This document shows, piece by piece, positions 18,308 to 26,062 of a stretch of 62,928 nucleotides of DNA. The notes beneath the pieces are model-generated. The model was not told where the DNA came from, did not search any database, and worked only from the letters and a program-made list of their open reading frames with translations. How positions within the stretch are numbered: the stretch's first letter is position 1; the number at the start of each line of letters is the position of its first letter. Both the position numbers and the translations under genes were made by a program. Where the stretch lies: contig CAJUTL010000018.1 in the NCBI GenBank assembly GCA_910589395.1, forward strand, positions 1 to 62,928. Direction: 5' to 3'. The DNA comes from an uncultured Oscillospiraceae bacterium. Its GTDB lineage: Bacteria; Bacillota_A; Clostridia; Oscillospirales; Acutalibacteraceae.

Positions 18308-18336
18308 AGTCTACCATAACACTGGAAAAAAAGCAA
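18308..18336 (-). promoter_or_regulatory. sigma-A promoter of rplS
   Basis: Minus strand TTGCTT (18331-18336), 17 bases, TAGACT (18308-18313), just downstream of the preceding gene's stop and about 135 bases before rplS. Confidence 0.55.
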
Positions 18337-18343
18337 GAATTTT

Positions 18344-19006
18344 TTATTGAATCTCAGAAAATTCTTTCGTCAGCAGCCTTTTCCGAACGATCCTTGCTTC
18401 CGGCTCCACACCTTCATATTGCCGTAAAGCTTCCAGCAATAAACCGGGATTGACAGAACCCGATACACTGCAGGGAAGCCGCAGAGAGAGTTTCAGCGTC
18501 ACATCGTTCTGCGGTATCATCTCAGGGTTCTCAAAAAAAGGCTTGATATCCGTTTGTTTATCCCCTTTTTTTCCGTGCTTTATTACCAAAATCTCTTTTT
18601 TGGAAAACAGTGCGTCCAACCGTTCCTTCAGCGCTTCCACGTTTTCGGCTTCCAGAAAGAGCTCATAATCCGCAAACGCGATTTCTTCCAGCTTCTGCCT
18701 TGGCTCCGCCGCGTGGAGCGCCCGGATATCCTTCGGCAGCTTTTCATTGAGCGCGGCAATGATTTTTGTGCAGTCTCTTTCCTCTGTCAGACGGATATCC
18801 ATACATTCCCGCTCGCCCTGCACGCCCAAGGAAAGCGGCATGGCATAGGTCATATAAATGCGGGGATTAAAACCCTCGGTATACCAAACAGGAAGGCGGG
18901 AGAGCTTCAAGGCTCTGCTCATACACCTGGTGAGATCCAGATGGGAGATGTAGCAGGCCGCTCCCTTTTTCTCAAACCAGATCCTTACGCTTTTCAACGC
19001 ACACAC
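18344..19006 (-). CDS. TIGR03936/DUF2344 radical-SAM-associated protein
   Basis: A 220-residue protein of the DUF2344 family, which is almost always encoded next to, or fused with, the TIGR03960 radical SAM protein. Recognisable segment: the N-terminal RIWFEKKGAACYISHLDLTR (family pattern with ISHLDL), then EGFNPRIYM. It overlaps the upstream radical SAM gene by 35 bases, implying tight coupling. Biochemical role unknown, possibly in RNA or ribosome modification (inference). Confidence 0.88.
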   Translation of the reverse strand: MCALKSVRIWFEKKGAACYISHLDLTRCMSRALKLSRLPVWYTEGFNPRIYMTYAMPLSLGVQGERECMDIRLTEERDCTKIIAALNEKLPKDIRALHAAEPRQKLEEIAFADYELFLEAENVEALKERLDALFSKKEILVIKHGKKGDKQTDIKPFFENPEMIPQNDVTLKLSLRLPCSVSGSVNPGLLLEALRQYEGVEPEARIVRKRLLTKEFSEIQ

Positions 19007-20828
19007 CCCCTTTGTAGCATGCCGCGCCGCAATGGGAGCATTCTTCCCGGCAGTTAGGCGTGGTTTGCGCCTGATACGCTTTTTCGCATTCCCGGATCAA
19101 AAATTCTTTCCGGATCCCATAATCCAAATGATCCCAGGGGAACACCTCGTCAAAGCTCCGCTGGCGATTGGCGTAAAAAGCCGGGTCCAGCCCGCAGGCG
19201 GCAAAAGCCTCCAGCCAGCGGTCAAAATCGAAGCAATCGTCCCAGCCGTCAAAATGGAAGCCCCATTCCGCCGCCTTTTCCAAAACCGTGCAGAGCCTTC
19301 TGTCCCCTCTGGCAAACACCGCTTCCAGAAAGCTGGTTTGCGCGCCGTGATAGCTTACGCTGAGCCGCCGGGACGGAATATTTCCCTTCAGCGCCTTTTG
19401 CTTTTCATGAAGCGTTTCCATGGTATCCTGGCCAAACCACTGGAAGGGGGTAAAGGGCTTCGGCACAAAGGCCGCCGCGCTCAAAGAAACCTCCACCGCC
19501 TTTCCCCTGGGCTTGTCCCGATTCTCATAGAAGGCGTCCACCACCTTCTGGCCCAGCCGCAAAATAGCCAGCACGTCTTCCATGGTCTCCGTGGGCAGGC
19601 CGATCATAAAATATAATTTGATCCGATTCCAGCCCTCCGTAAAAGCGACGTTGACCGTATGCAGCAGTTCTTCTTCCGTCACGTTTTTATTGATCACATC
19701 CCGCATACGCTGGGAACCGGCCTCGGGGGCAAAGGTAAGTCCGCTCTTCCGAACGGAATTGATACGCTCCATCAGCTGGGGAGAAAATCCGTCTACCCGT
19801 AGGGAGGGTAAAGAAATGCTGACTTTTTCGTTTTCCGTCCACAGATGAAGGCGGTCTAAAAGTTCATTTAGCTTGCTGTAATCGCTGGTGCTCAGCGAGG
19901 CAAGGGAAATTTCATCATACCCGGTAGATTCACACAGCGCCTTACACTGAGCGTCGATGGTATCGATGGATTTTTCCCGGAAGGGCCGATAAAGGAACCC
20001 GGCCTGACAAAAGCGGCAGCCACGAATACAGCCTCGCAAAACCTCTTCGGAAATGCGGTTAAACACCACATCGATCATGGGTACCGGAAAGGAATCGGGA
20101 AAATAGGCGGAATCCATATCGTTTATCACACGCTTCTTCACTGTGGCGGGAGCGCCTTGTTTGGGCGTATAGCTCCGAACCGTTCCGTCTTCACAATAGC
20201 TTACCTCGTAAAGAGACGGAACATAAACTCCCTCGATCTGTGCGGCAAGCTCCAAAAATTCCGCTTTGGACCTTTTCTCCTTCCTGCACCGGCGGTAAAG
20301 CTCCATGACCTCCAGATCCACTTCTTCCCCATCTCCCAGAAAGAAGAGATCAAAAAATTCCGCCAAGGGCTCCGGATTGCAGGCGCAGGGGCCTCCGCCC
20401 ACCACAATATGAAACAGCTCGTGCCGGTCCGCGCTGCGCAGCGGGATCCCCGCAAGCTTCAGCATGTTCAAAACATTGGTATAGCTGAGCTCATATTGCA
20501 GGGTAAAGCCGATAAAATCAAAATCTTTAACAGGATCGCCGCTTTCCAGCGTATAGAGCGGAATATTTTCCTCCCGCATTTTTTCTTCCATATCCACCCA
20601 TGGGGCAAAAACACGTTCACACCAGAAATACGGTACCTGATTCATGGCTCCGTACAGAATTTTGATTCCGAGATGGGACATTCCGATTTCATAGGTATCC
20701 GGAAAACAAAAAGCGAAGCGCACCTCCACCTTGTCCTTTTCCTTTATGACAGAGTTGATTTCTCCGCCTACATAACGCCCGGGCTTTTGCACCTTGAGCA
20801 GTAATTTTTCTACTTCTTTGGGATACAT
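18972..20828 (-). CDS. TIGR03960 family B12-binding-type radical SAM protein
   Basis: A 618-residue protein with an N-terminal B12-binding-like region (FCFPDTYEIGMSHLG), a central radical SAM domain with the [4Fe-4S] motif CIRGCRFC (CxxxCxxC) near residue 270, and a cysteine-rich C-terminus (CREECSHCGAAC). The reaction is not known to me. It has its own promoter and is the first gene of a two-gene unit with the DUF2344 protein. Confidence 0.92.
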   Translation of the reverse strand: MYPKEVEKLLLKVQKPGRYVGGEINSVIKEKDKVEVRFAFCFPDTYEIGMSHLGIKILYGAMNQVPYFWCERVFAPWVDMEEKMREENIPLYTLESGDPVKDFDFIGFTLQYELSYTNVLNMLKLAGIPLRSADRHELFHIVVGGGPCACNPEPLAEFFDLFFLGDGEEVDLEVMELYRRCRKEKRSKAEFLELAAQIEGVYVPSLYEVSYCEDGTVRSYTPKQGAPATVKKRVINDMDSAYFPDSFPVPMIDVVFNRISEEVLRGCIRGCRFCQAGFLYRPFREKSIDTIDAQCKALCESTGYDEISLASLSTSDYSKLNELLDRLHLWTENEKVSISLPSLRVDGFSPQLMERINSVRKSGLTFAPEAGSQRMRDVINKNVTEEELLHTVNVAFTEGWNRIKLYFMIGLPTETMEDVLAILRLGQKVVDAFYENRDKPRGKAVEVSLSAAAFVPKPFTPFQWFGQDTMETLHEKQKALKGNIPSRRLSVSYHGAQTSFLEAVFARGDRRLCTVLEKAAEWGFHFDGWDDCFDFDRWLEAFAACGLDPAFYANRQRSFDEVFPWDHLDYGIRKEFLIRECEKAYQAQTTPNCREECSHCGAACYKGGVCVEKRKDLV

Positions 20829-20896
20829 GGCAACACGTTCCTTTGCTTCTGAATTTCAAAATGAAGGACGGCAGATTGATTTCTCTGCCGCCCTAT

Positions 20897-20925
20897 AGTA
20901 TATCGTGTTTTGCTTCTGTTTGCAA
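20897..20925 (-). promoter_or_regulatory. sigma-A promoter of the radical SAM unit
   Basis: Minus strand TTGCAA (20920-20925), 17 bases, TATACT (20897-20902). The predicted start near 20890 places a hairpin (CGGCAGA/TCTGCCG, 20869-20890) at the very 5' end of the mRNA. Confidence 0.6.
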
Positions 20926-20939
20926 CCTGGAAACACGCG

Positions 20940-21542
20940 CTAATCCTCCAGATAATCCCGCTTCAGTACCAGATACAGCATAAGGTACAGGCTCATCAGT
21001 AAAAGGGAAAAATTGTATCTGGTATGCAGCAGAATGAAAAAGCCCAAAACGGAAAGTGGAAACAACAGGCTGATCGACAGGAAAAAAGTAACCTTACCGG
21101 CCTTTCTTTCGTCCATTACTCCGCTTAGAAGAGAGCGAAGCGCCAAGCCGCCGTCCAAAGGCTCTATCGGGAGGCAGTGAAAAACTCCCAACGCCAGGCT
21201 TGCCATGGCAAATATATGGGTACCCTGAGAAAAAAGTGCCAGGATCCCCCAGGAAAACAGATTCACAAACGGCCCTGCCAGAGACACCAGGACATTTTTC
21301 CGGTAAGGGAGCCGATGCTCAGAATTCAAGATCACACGGCACCCCAGCGCGGAGAGTTGAACAGATCTTGGCGGAGCTTGAAACAAGAATAAAACAACCA
21401 AGTGAGCGGATTCATGCAAAGCGACGGCGAGGAACAAAAACGCGCTGCTTGAGGCCCCCGCAAAAAGACAGCAGAAAGCAAGCAGCGCGAAACAGGAAAA
21501 TTTTACTTCTACACGGCAGCGGCCAAAAGCAAAGAGAAACAT
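20940..21542 (-). CDS. minimal SpoIVFB-like site-2 protease (M50)
   Basis: Intramembrane zinc metalloprotease of the SpoIVFB type. HESAH (HExxH) lies near residues 43-47 within the membrane, and the third ligand is in EPLDGG near 127; the remainder is a series of hydrophobic segments. At 200 residues it lacks the C-terminal CBS domain of Bacillus SpoIVFB. It follows a small single-span protein and spoIVA with almost no spacing, so it probably acts during sporulation, perhaps on pro-sigma-K (inference). Confidence 0.8.
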   Translation of the reverse strand: MFLFAFGRCRVEVKFSCFALLAFCCLFAGASSSAFLFLAVALHESAHLVVLFLFQAPPRSVQLSALGCRVILNSEHRLPYRKNVLVSLAGPFVNLFSWGILALFSQGTHIFAMASLALGVFHCLPIEPLDGGLALRSLLSGVMDERKAGKVTFFLSISLLFPLSVLGFFILLHTRYNFSLLLMSLYLMLYLVLKRDYLED

Positions 21543-21881
21543 TCAGAGCTTCTGCAGCGATCCGTTTGCCAAATCTGTTGGCAGTGACGAGCTGACAGAC
21601 TTTGCTGAGGAAGGTGAGGTCAGTTCTTCCCTCTTTTCTCCCCACTCCGGCAGCTCGATCTCCCTCGCCGCTTCGCTTTGATACCAATTTGTCACTTTGT
21701 TATAGGTCTCCGCATTTGTAAATTTCAATATCAGCAGGGCGATCAGGGCAAGCACGCACAAGGCTGCCTGAAAAATCGGAAGCGCGCTGCCCCCCTCCTT
21801 CCGCCGGCTTTCCTTCGGAAAAAATTCTTCTTCCTCTTCTCCTAAATTTTCGATTTCCTGAAGCTGCTCCGGATCCCGCAT
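21543..21881 (-). CDS. single-span membrane protein in the spoIVFA position
   Basis: A 112-residue protein starting at 21881 (MRDPEQLQ). An acidic N-terminus (GEEEEEFF) is followed by one membrane span (about 38-56) and an outside tail rich in Ser and charge. The start shares one base with the spoIVA stop (TGATG), and its stop abuts the next ATG (TGAATG), so it is translationally tied to spoIVA and the M50 protease. The position and topology recall SpoIVFA, the SpoIVFB anchor and inhibitor, but no M23 peptidase-like domain is present. Homology is not shown. Confidence 0.6.
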   Translation of the reverse strand: MRDPEQLQEIENLGEEEEEFFPKESRRKEGGSALPIFQAALCVLALIALLILKFTNAETYNKVTNWYQSEAAREIELPEWGEKREELTSPSSAKSVSSSLPTDLANGSLQKL

Positions 21882-23356
21882 CACAGTATAATACACAACA
21901 GGCCGTTGCAGCCGTCGTTTATGATCCGCTCAATGGTTTCCCGCACCTTTTCTCTGGCATCTGTAGGCATCCTGTAGAGCTTATTATGCATGCCCTCGTT
22001 TACCAGAGAATGCAAAGACTTGCCGAAAATATTGGATTCCCATATCTTTACGGGATTTTCCTCAAATTCTTTGAGCAGATACAGCACCAGTTCTTCCGAC
22101 TGCTGCTCCGATCCCACAATGGGTGTGATCTCCGTATTGATCTGCGTTCTCATCATATGAATAGAAGGGGCTGTGGCCTTCAGGCGGATCCCATACTTGC
22201 CGTTCTGCTTCAGGATCTGCGGTTCCTCTAAAGTAAGCTCCTCCACTTCGGGCATCACGATGCCATATCCGGTTTCCAGCACATCATCATAGGCCTGCTG
22301 AAGTTTCTGAAAGCGCTTTCTGATCGCAGTCATTTCAATGAGCTGGCTCATCAGCTCCGACTCGCTCTTGATCTCCAGCTCGGCCTTTTCGCTGAGAATC
22401 CTGTAAAACAGCGAGGGATCCAGTATCAGCTCCGCACGGCCCCTGCCGCTGCCAAGATCGATCGTATCCACATTGACGCTTTTGACAAATTCGCAGCTCT
22501 TCATATCCTCCAGCATGCCCTTTACTTCCCGCATTCTGCTGATGCCGCAGGTGCTCCGCAAGGTATCGAGCAGCCCGGAAAACAGCCAATGATCCGTTTC
22601 CAGAGAGGTGACCCAGCCGGGAATATCCAGCTCCACCTCCCGCACCGGGAACTGATACAGCAGGTTCGCAATGACACCCTTGATATCCTGCTCTGTGATA
22701 TCCACACAGTTTACCGGCAGCACAGGAACCTCATATTTTTGCGAAAGCCGATTTGCCAGGGCCTGAGCCTCTGCCGCGCCGGGATCGACACAGTTCAAAA
22801 GCACCACATAGGGACGGTTGGTCTGGTTCAGCTCCGCGATGACCCTTTCCTCGGACTCCTCATATTCCTCTCTGGGAATATCGCTGATACTGCCGTCCGT
22901 GGTAATGACAAGGCCAATGGTGGAATGCTCTGTGATCACTTTTTTTGTGCCGATCTCCGCCGCCATATTAAAGGGGATCGGTTCTTCGTACCATGGCGTG
23001 CGCACCATACGGGGCTGGTCTTCCTCTATGTAACCGATGGCGCTGGGGACGATATAGCCCACACAGTCTATCATACGCACGTTGAAAGAGGCGTCGCCGT
23101 CCAGCTGCACGGAAACAGCCTGCTCCGGAATGAATTTGGGCTCTGTGGTCATGATCGTGCGCCCCGCGGAGGACTGAGGCAGTTCATCAATGGCTCTGTC
23201 CCGCTGCATTCCGTCCGGGATATTGGGGATCACCACTGTATCCATAAACTTCTTGATAAAGGTGGACTTTCCCGTTCTGACCGGCCCTACTACCCCGATG
23301 TAGATCTCGCCGCCGGTTCGGTCTTGGATATCCTTATAGACATTGAATCCTTCCAT
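21881..23356 (-). CDS. spoIVA: stage IV sporulation protein A (coat basement ATPase)
   Basis: Polymerises on the forespore surface, with ATP hydrolysis, to form the base layer of the spore coat. Walker A GPVRTGKS is at residues 24-31, the N-terminus (YKDIQDRTGGEIYIGVVG) is the family's, and the protein ends GLLCIIL, very close to the conserved SpoIVA C-terminus that contacts SpoVM. 491 residues, the usual length. It lies 30 bases after sipL, probably one transcript. Confidence 0.97.
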   Translation of the reverse strand: MEGFNVYKDIQDRTGGEIYIGVVGPVRTGKSTFIKKFMDTVVIPNIPDGMQRDRAIDELPQSSAGRTIMTTEPKFIPEQAVSVQLDGDASFNVRMIDCVGYIVPSAIGYIEEDQPRMVRTPWYEEPIPFNMAAEIGTKKVITEHSTIGLVITTDGSISDIPREEYEESEERVIAELNQTNRPYVVLLNCVDPGAAEAQALANRLSQKYEVPVLPVNCVDITEQDIKGVIANLLYQFPVREVELDIPGWVTSLETDHWLFSGLLDTLRSTCGISRMREVKGMLEDMKSCEFVKSVNVDTIDLGSGRGRAELILDPSLFYRILSEKAELEIKSESELMSQLIEMTAIRKRFQKLQQAYDDVLETGYGIVMPEVEELTLEEPQILKQNGKYGIRLKATAPSIHMMRTQINTEITPIVGSEQQSEELVLYLLKEFEENPVKIWESNIFGKSLHSLVNEGMHNKLYRMPTDAREKVRETIERIINDGCNGLLCIIL

Positions 23357-23386
23357 ATGCTTACCTCTCTGCCTTTCGTATTCTCT

Positions 23387-24922
23387 TTATCTGCTGCAAA
23401 TGATGATGGGCCTATCCTCTGGAACGGTTTCATCGTACAGATCGTTCTGTGCCCGGATATCCGACAGCAGGGAACGATGGCTCTTCGCGATATCCCACAG
23501 CCGTTCCCCGGAAGAGGCGTAATACACCAGAAGCTTCGGCTCTCTCTCAAAGCATTCCGCGTCCTCCGCCACACCCGCCGCGGTGAGATACTTGATAGTG
23601 GTCCTGCTGTACAGGAAGGTGGTGGTAGGCGTTTCCACAGAGATCTCTACCGTATTTTTATCGGTGATCCGGTATTCCCAGATCTCCGTGCGAGAAACGG
23701 TATCACTTTTCCTGCTCAGGGAATCCTCCAATTCGGCGGCGCAGTTATAATCGAAGGGCTTCTCCGCGTAAAGCACCCTGCCCCCACTTCCCAGATAAAG
23801 CATACACACGGTATAGCGCACCCGGAAGTTCAGCTTTCCCTTATCGCAGACAGACTGCACGGAATCCTGCTCGCACCAGATATCTAAAATTCTTTCGATC
23901 TCGTCCTCCTGCACACTGAGGGCGCATTTTTTCTTCAAAACCTCCGTGTGGACGCTTTGTGCCTGCGTAAAAGAGTTTTGCGCATACCTCAGCTCCAGAG
24001 GAGCCCGAACAGAATAGGCGTCATCGATCATTTCTATTTCACAGGGTTTATACAGGAAAGCCACCAAAAACACCTTTGCCACAATGTGGACGCTGGTATA
24101 TTCCCCCACATCGTCCTCTCTGGGCTGAATGCTGCTTTCCCCAATGACCGCCTTCAGGTCGCAGATACAGCCGGATTCCGCGCCGCTGCAGTCGATCTCC
24201 TGCTCAATTCCGATGGAGGCGCTCATTTTCTCTATAGAGCTTCCGTCCACCGCAGAGAGATACAAAAAGGAAAGTTCGGCAGAGCCGCTGACTGTCAGTT
24301 TTCCTTCTGAACAGCGATGATCCGAAATACGGCAGAAAATATTCTTGCGTAAGATCGTTTCTATGGAAGGCTTCCCATTTTTCAGAGACAGGGTATCTTC
24401 TATGGTGAACTGATGGCACAGCGCGTTCACCGCCTGAGAAACGGGATAAGTGGTGCTCAGCTTCTCAATGGAATCGTCCTCGATCCCACAGGTGATCAGC
24501 TCCTGCTTCTGTACCACGGCAAGGGCTTTTACGGAAACGGCGATATGAAGGTCGATCCGCCTGGCGCTGACAGCGCGGCAGGTCATATGATCTACCGCCG
24601 CCTGGACCCAGGCTACCGCCTTCTCCTCTGTGGCCTTGATTTTGACTGATGCCGAAAACTCTTTGGTAAAATCACAGCAGCGAACACAATCTCCCTTGGA
24701 ATCCAGATAGAGCACCCGAATATCGCAAACGCCCTCGCAGGTGAGCGTATCCTCTGAGATCATATAGGAGGAGATCTCCGGTATGGCCTGACATTTCAGA
24801 AGCTTCTGGATCTCCGGGCAATAATCGGGAAGATTGTATTCGGTGTCAATCGGCGCTTCAAAGCTGCCGTCAAATACGGGATCGAAATATTCATAGGGCT
24901 GAGTCTTTATTTTTGCCTGCAT
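23387..24922 (-). CDS. sipL: SipL-like coat protein: DUF3794 (SPOCS) repeats and LysM
   Basis: A 511-residue protein with N-terminal and central DUF3794/SPOCS-type segments (for example LPDYCPEIQKLLKCQAIPE near 30-48) and a C-terminal LysM domain (about 460-507, WDIAKSH through RPIIICSR). This architecture is that of SipL of Clostridioides difficile, which binds SpoIVA through its LysM domain and localises the coat. Direct linkage to spoIVA supports the call. A sigma-E-like promoter lies 30-60 bases upstream and a terminator isolates it from spoVM. Confidence 0.85.
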   Translation of the reverse strand: MQAKIKTQPYEYFDPVFDGSFEAPIDTEYNLPDYCPEIQKLLKCQAIPEISSYMISEDTLTCEGVCDIRVLYLDSKGDCVRCCDFTKEFSASVKIKATEEKAVAWVQAAVDHMTCRAVSARRIDLHIAVSVKALAVVQKQELITCGIEDDSIEKLSTTYPVSQAVNALCHQFTIEDTLSLKNGKPSIETILRKNIFCRISDHRCSEGKLTVSGSAELSFLYLSAVDGSSIEKMSASIGIEQEIDCSGAESGCICDLKAVIGESSIQPREDDVGEYTSVHIVAKVFLVAFLYKPCEIEMIDDAYSVRAPLELRYAQNSFTQAQSVHTEVLKKKCALSVQEDEIERILDIWCEQDSVQSVCDKGKLNFRVRYTVCMLYLGSGGRVLYAEKPFDYNCAAELEDSLSRKSDTVSRTEIWEYRITDKNTVEISVETPTTTFLYSRTTIKYLTAAGVAEDAECFEREPKLLVYYASSGERLWDIAKSHRSLLSDIRAQNDLYDETVPEDRPIIICSR

Positions 24923-24952
24923 ACAGTATCCTCTCCTTTGCTTTTCTACCCC

Positions 24953-24982
24953 ATGTGTATGTGGAAAGGGCGGAAATTAGAC
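24953..24982 (-). promoter_or_regulatory. sigma-E-like promoter of sipL-spoIVA
   Basis: Minus strand GTCTAAT (24976-24982), 14 bases, CATACACAT (24953-24961). The 14-base spacer and the CATAnnnT-like -10 match sigma-E promoters of the sporulating mother cell. There is no sigma-A alternative in this short gap. Confidence 0.55.
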
Positions 24983-25013
24983 TTTTACGATGAGATTTCA
25001 AAAAGGAGTGCAT

Positions 25014-25057
25014 AAAAAAGAACCTTCCGTTGCCGAAAGGCACATGGAAGGTTCTTT
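25014..25057 (-). terminator. intrinsic terminator after spoVM
   Basis: AAAGAACCTTCC (25017-25028) pairs perfectly with GGAAGGTTCTTT (25046-25057), a 12-bp stem, and the minus strand continues with a U-run. It ends the rsgA-thiN-spoVM transcript and separates it from sipL. Confidence 0.85.
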
Positions 25058-25089
25058 CACGAACTAAGTATTTTCCAAACTACAATTAC

Positions 25090-25176
25090 TTACTCCGTCA
25101 CTTTTTTTACACCGTACAGCTTTCTCAAAAAGAAGCCCCAAAAGCCCGTGCGTTTTTCTACCACAACAACCTTCAT
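25090..25176 (-). CDS. spoVM: stage V sporulation protein M (curvature-sensing peptide)
   Basis: A 28-residue amphipathic peptide: MKVVVVEKRT, then GFWGFFLRKLYGVKK. SpoVM binds the convex forespore membrane and recruits SpoIVA. The hydrophobic N-terminus followed by a helix with aromatic and basic faces matches clostridial SpoVM peptides. A perfect AGGGAGGT site lies 8 bases before the ATG at 25176; a longer in-frame ORF opening at 25338 has no such signal. Position after rsgA and thiN is as in Bacillus, where spoVM follows thiN. Confidence 0.85.
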   Translation of the reverse strand: MKVVVVEKRTGFWGFFLRKLYGVKKVTE

Positions 25177-25190
25177 TGCCGTTACCTCCC

Positions 25191-25376
25191 TTAATGCCGC
25201 AGCAGCGAAATCCCCAGGGCCACCATGATCACGGCGGCCAGAAACAGGGTAAGGCCCACAGGGCAGAAGCAGGAGAGCGACATGCCCAGACCGAAGCAAA
25301 TGGCGCACATGCACCGGCTCTGGTAATTTTTGAAACACGAGCAGTTACAGTTTTGTTTGCAATTTGACCTGGACAT
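25191..25376 (-). CDS. cysteine-rich small membrane protein upstream of spoVM
   Basis: A 61-residue protein I do not recognise. The N-terminal half has nine cysteines (at about 6, 10, 12, 14, 22, 24, 27, 36, 38), several spaced CxC, then one strongly hydrophobic span (about 40-58) and a short basic end (LLRH). It ends 14 bases before spoVM, so both are probably made from one mRNA. Metal binding or disulfide cross-linking at the spore envelope is possible (inference). Confidence 0.6.
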   Translation of the reverse strand: MSRSNCKQNCNCSCFKNYQSRCMCAICFGLGMSLSCFCPVGLTLFLAAVIMVALGISLLRH

Positions 25377-25441
25377 AACAACATCTCCGCTGACTGCCGA
25401 TTTTGCCGTTCAGTCCATAGTATACAAAAAAGAAAAAAGTG

Positions 25442-26062
25442 TTACGGCTGATACACCACCACCAGCGCGGCGCCGGTGTGCACCCGAATTTCCGCCTGCT
25501 CCCCTACCACGCTGTTGCTTACGCCCATCACAGGGCCGCCGCAGGTCAGCGTATCGTGATGCAGAGGATATTCCAAGCCGGAATAGGAGACATTGCAGCT
25601 TTTTCCGTTATAGGGAAACACAGACACCGTAGCGCCCTTGCTGTCTGTGATCCGCAGCCTGCCGTCCCGGATCAGAAACACCTTTGTGTGTTCTTCAGCC
25701 AATACCCCTTTTCCCCCATGCTCCTGAATATATTGCAGCACTTCAAGATTTGCCAGGGAGTGGTCAAACCGCTGACCTCCCAGACAGCCCAGCAGCACAA
25801 AACTGCGAAAGCCCTTGGAAAAGCCCTTCTGTACAGCAAACATGGTATCGGTAACGTCCTTCTCCACCGGCAGAACAACGCATTTCACGCTTTCCTGAGG
25901 CTTTTTGCTGGCGGAATCAAAATCCCCTACGATCAGATCCGGCGTAATGTGATACCGCTGGGCGGTCTCATATCCCGCGTCCGCACAGATCACAAAATAA
26001 TTTTCAGGGGCGTATTCTCGAAAAATGCGATCATTTTTGATGGGGGAAGCCCCAATGATCAT
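25442..26062 (-). CDS. thiN: thiamine diphosphokinase
   Basis: Converts thiamine to thiamine pyrophosphate with ATP. Recognisable segments are DLIVGDFDSA (acidic ATP/Mg site) near residue 50, DVTDTMFAV, and LLGCLGGQRFDH. The start at 26062 (MIIGASPI) overlaps the rsgA stop by ATGA, indicating translational coupling; an upstream start at 26086 would lie inside rsgA. About 206 residues. Confidence 0.93.
   Translation of the reverse strand: MIIGASPIKNDRIFREYAPENYFVICADAGYETAQRYHITPDLIVGDFDSASKKPQESVKCVVLPVEKDVTDTMFAVQKGFSKGFRSFVLLGCLGGQRFDHSLANLEVLQYIQEHGGKGVLAEEHTKVFLIRDGRLRITDSKGATVSVFPYNGKSCNVSYSGLEYPLHHDTLTCGGPVMGVSNSVVGEQAEIRVHTGAALVVVYQP

Noticed and set aside
22589..23887. A 432-codon plus-strand open frame
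   Set aside because: Antisense to spoIVA and sipL; composition is that of a mirrored frame with many His and Arg and no motif.
25177..25338. N-terminal extension of spoVM to 82 residues
   Set aside because: It overlaps the 61-residue gene in another frame and has no ribosome site, while the internal ATG has a perfect one and yields a normal SpoVM.
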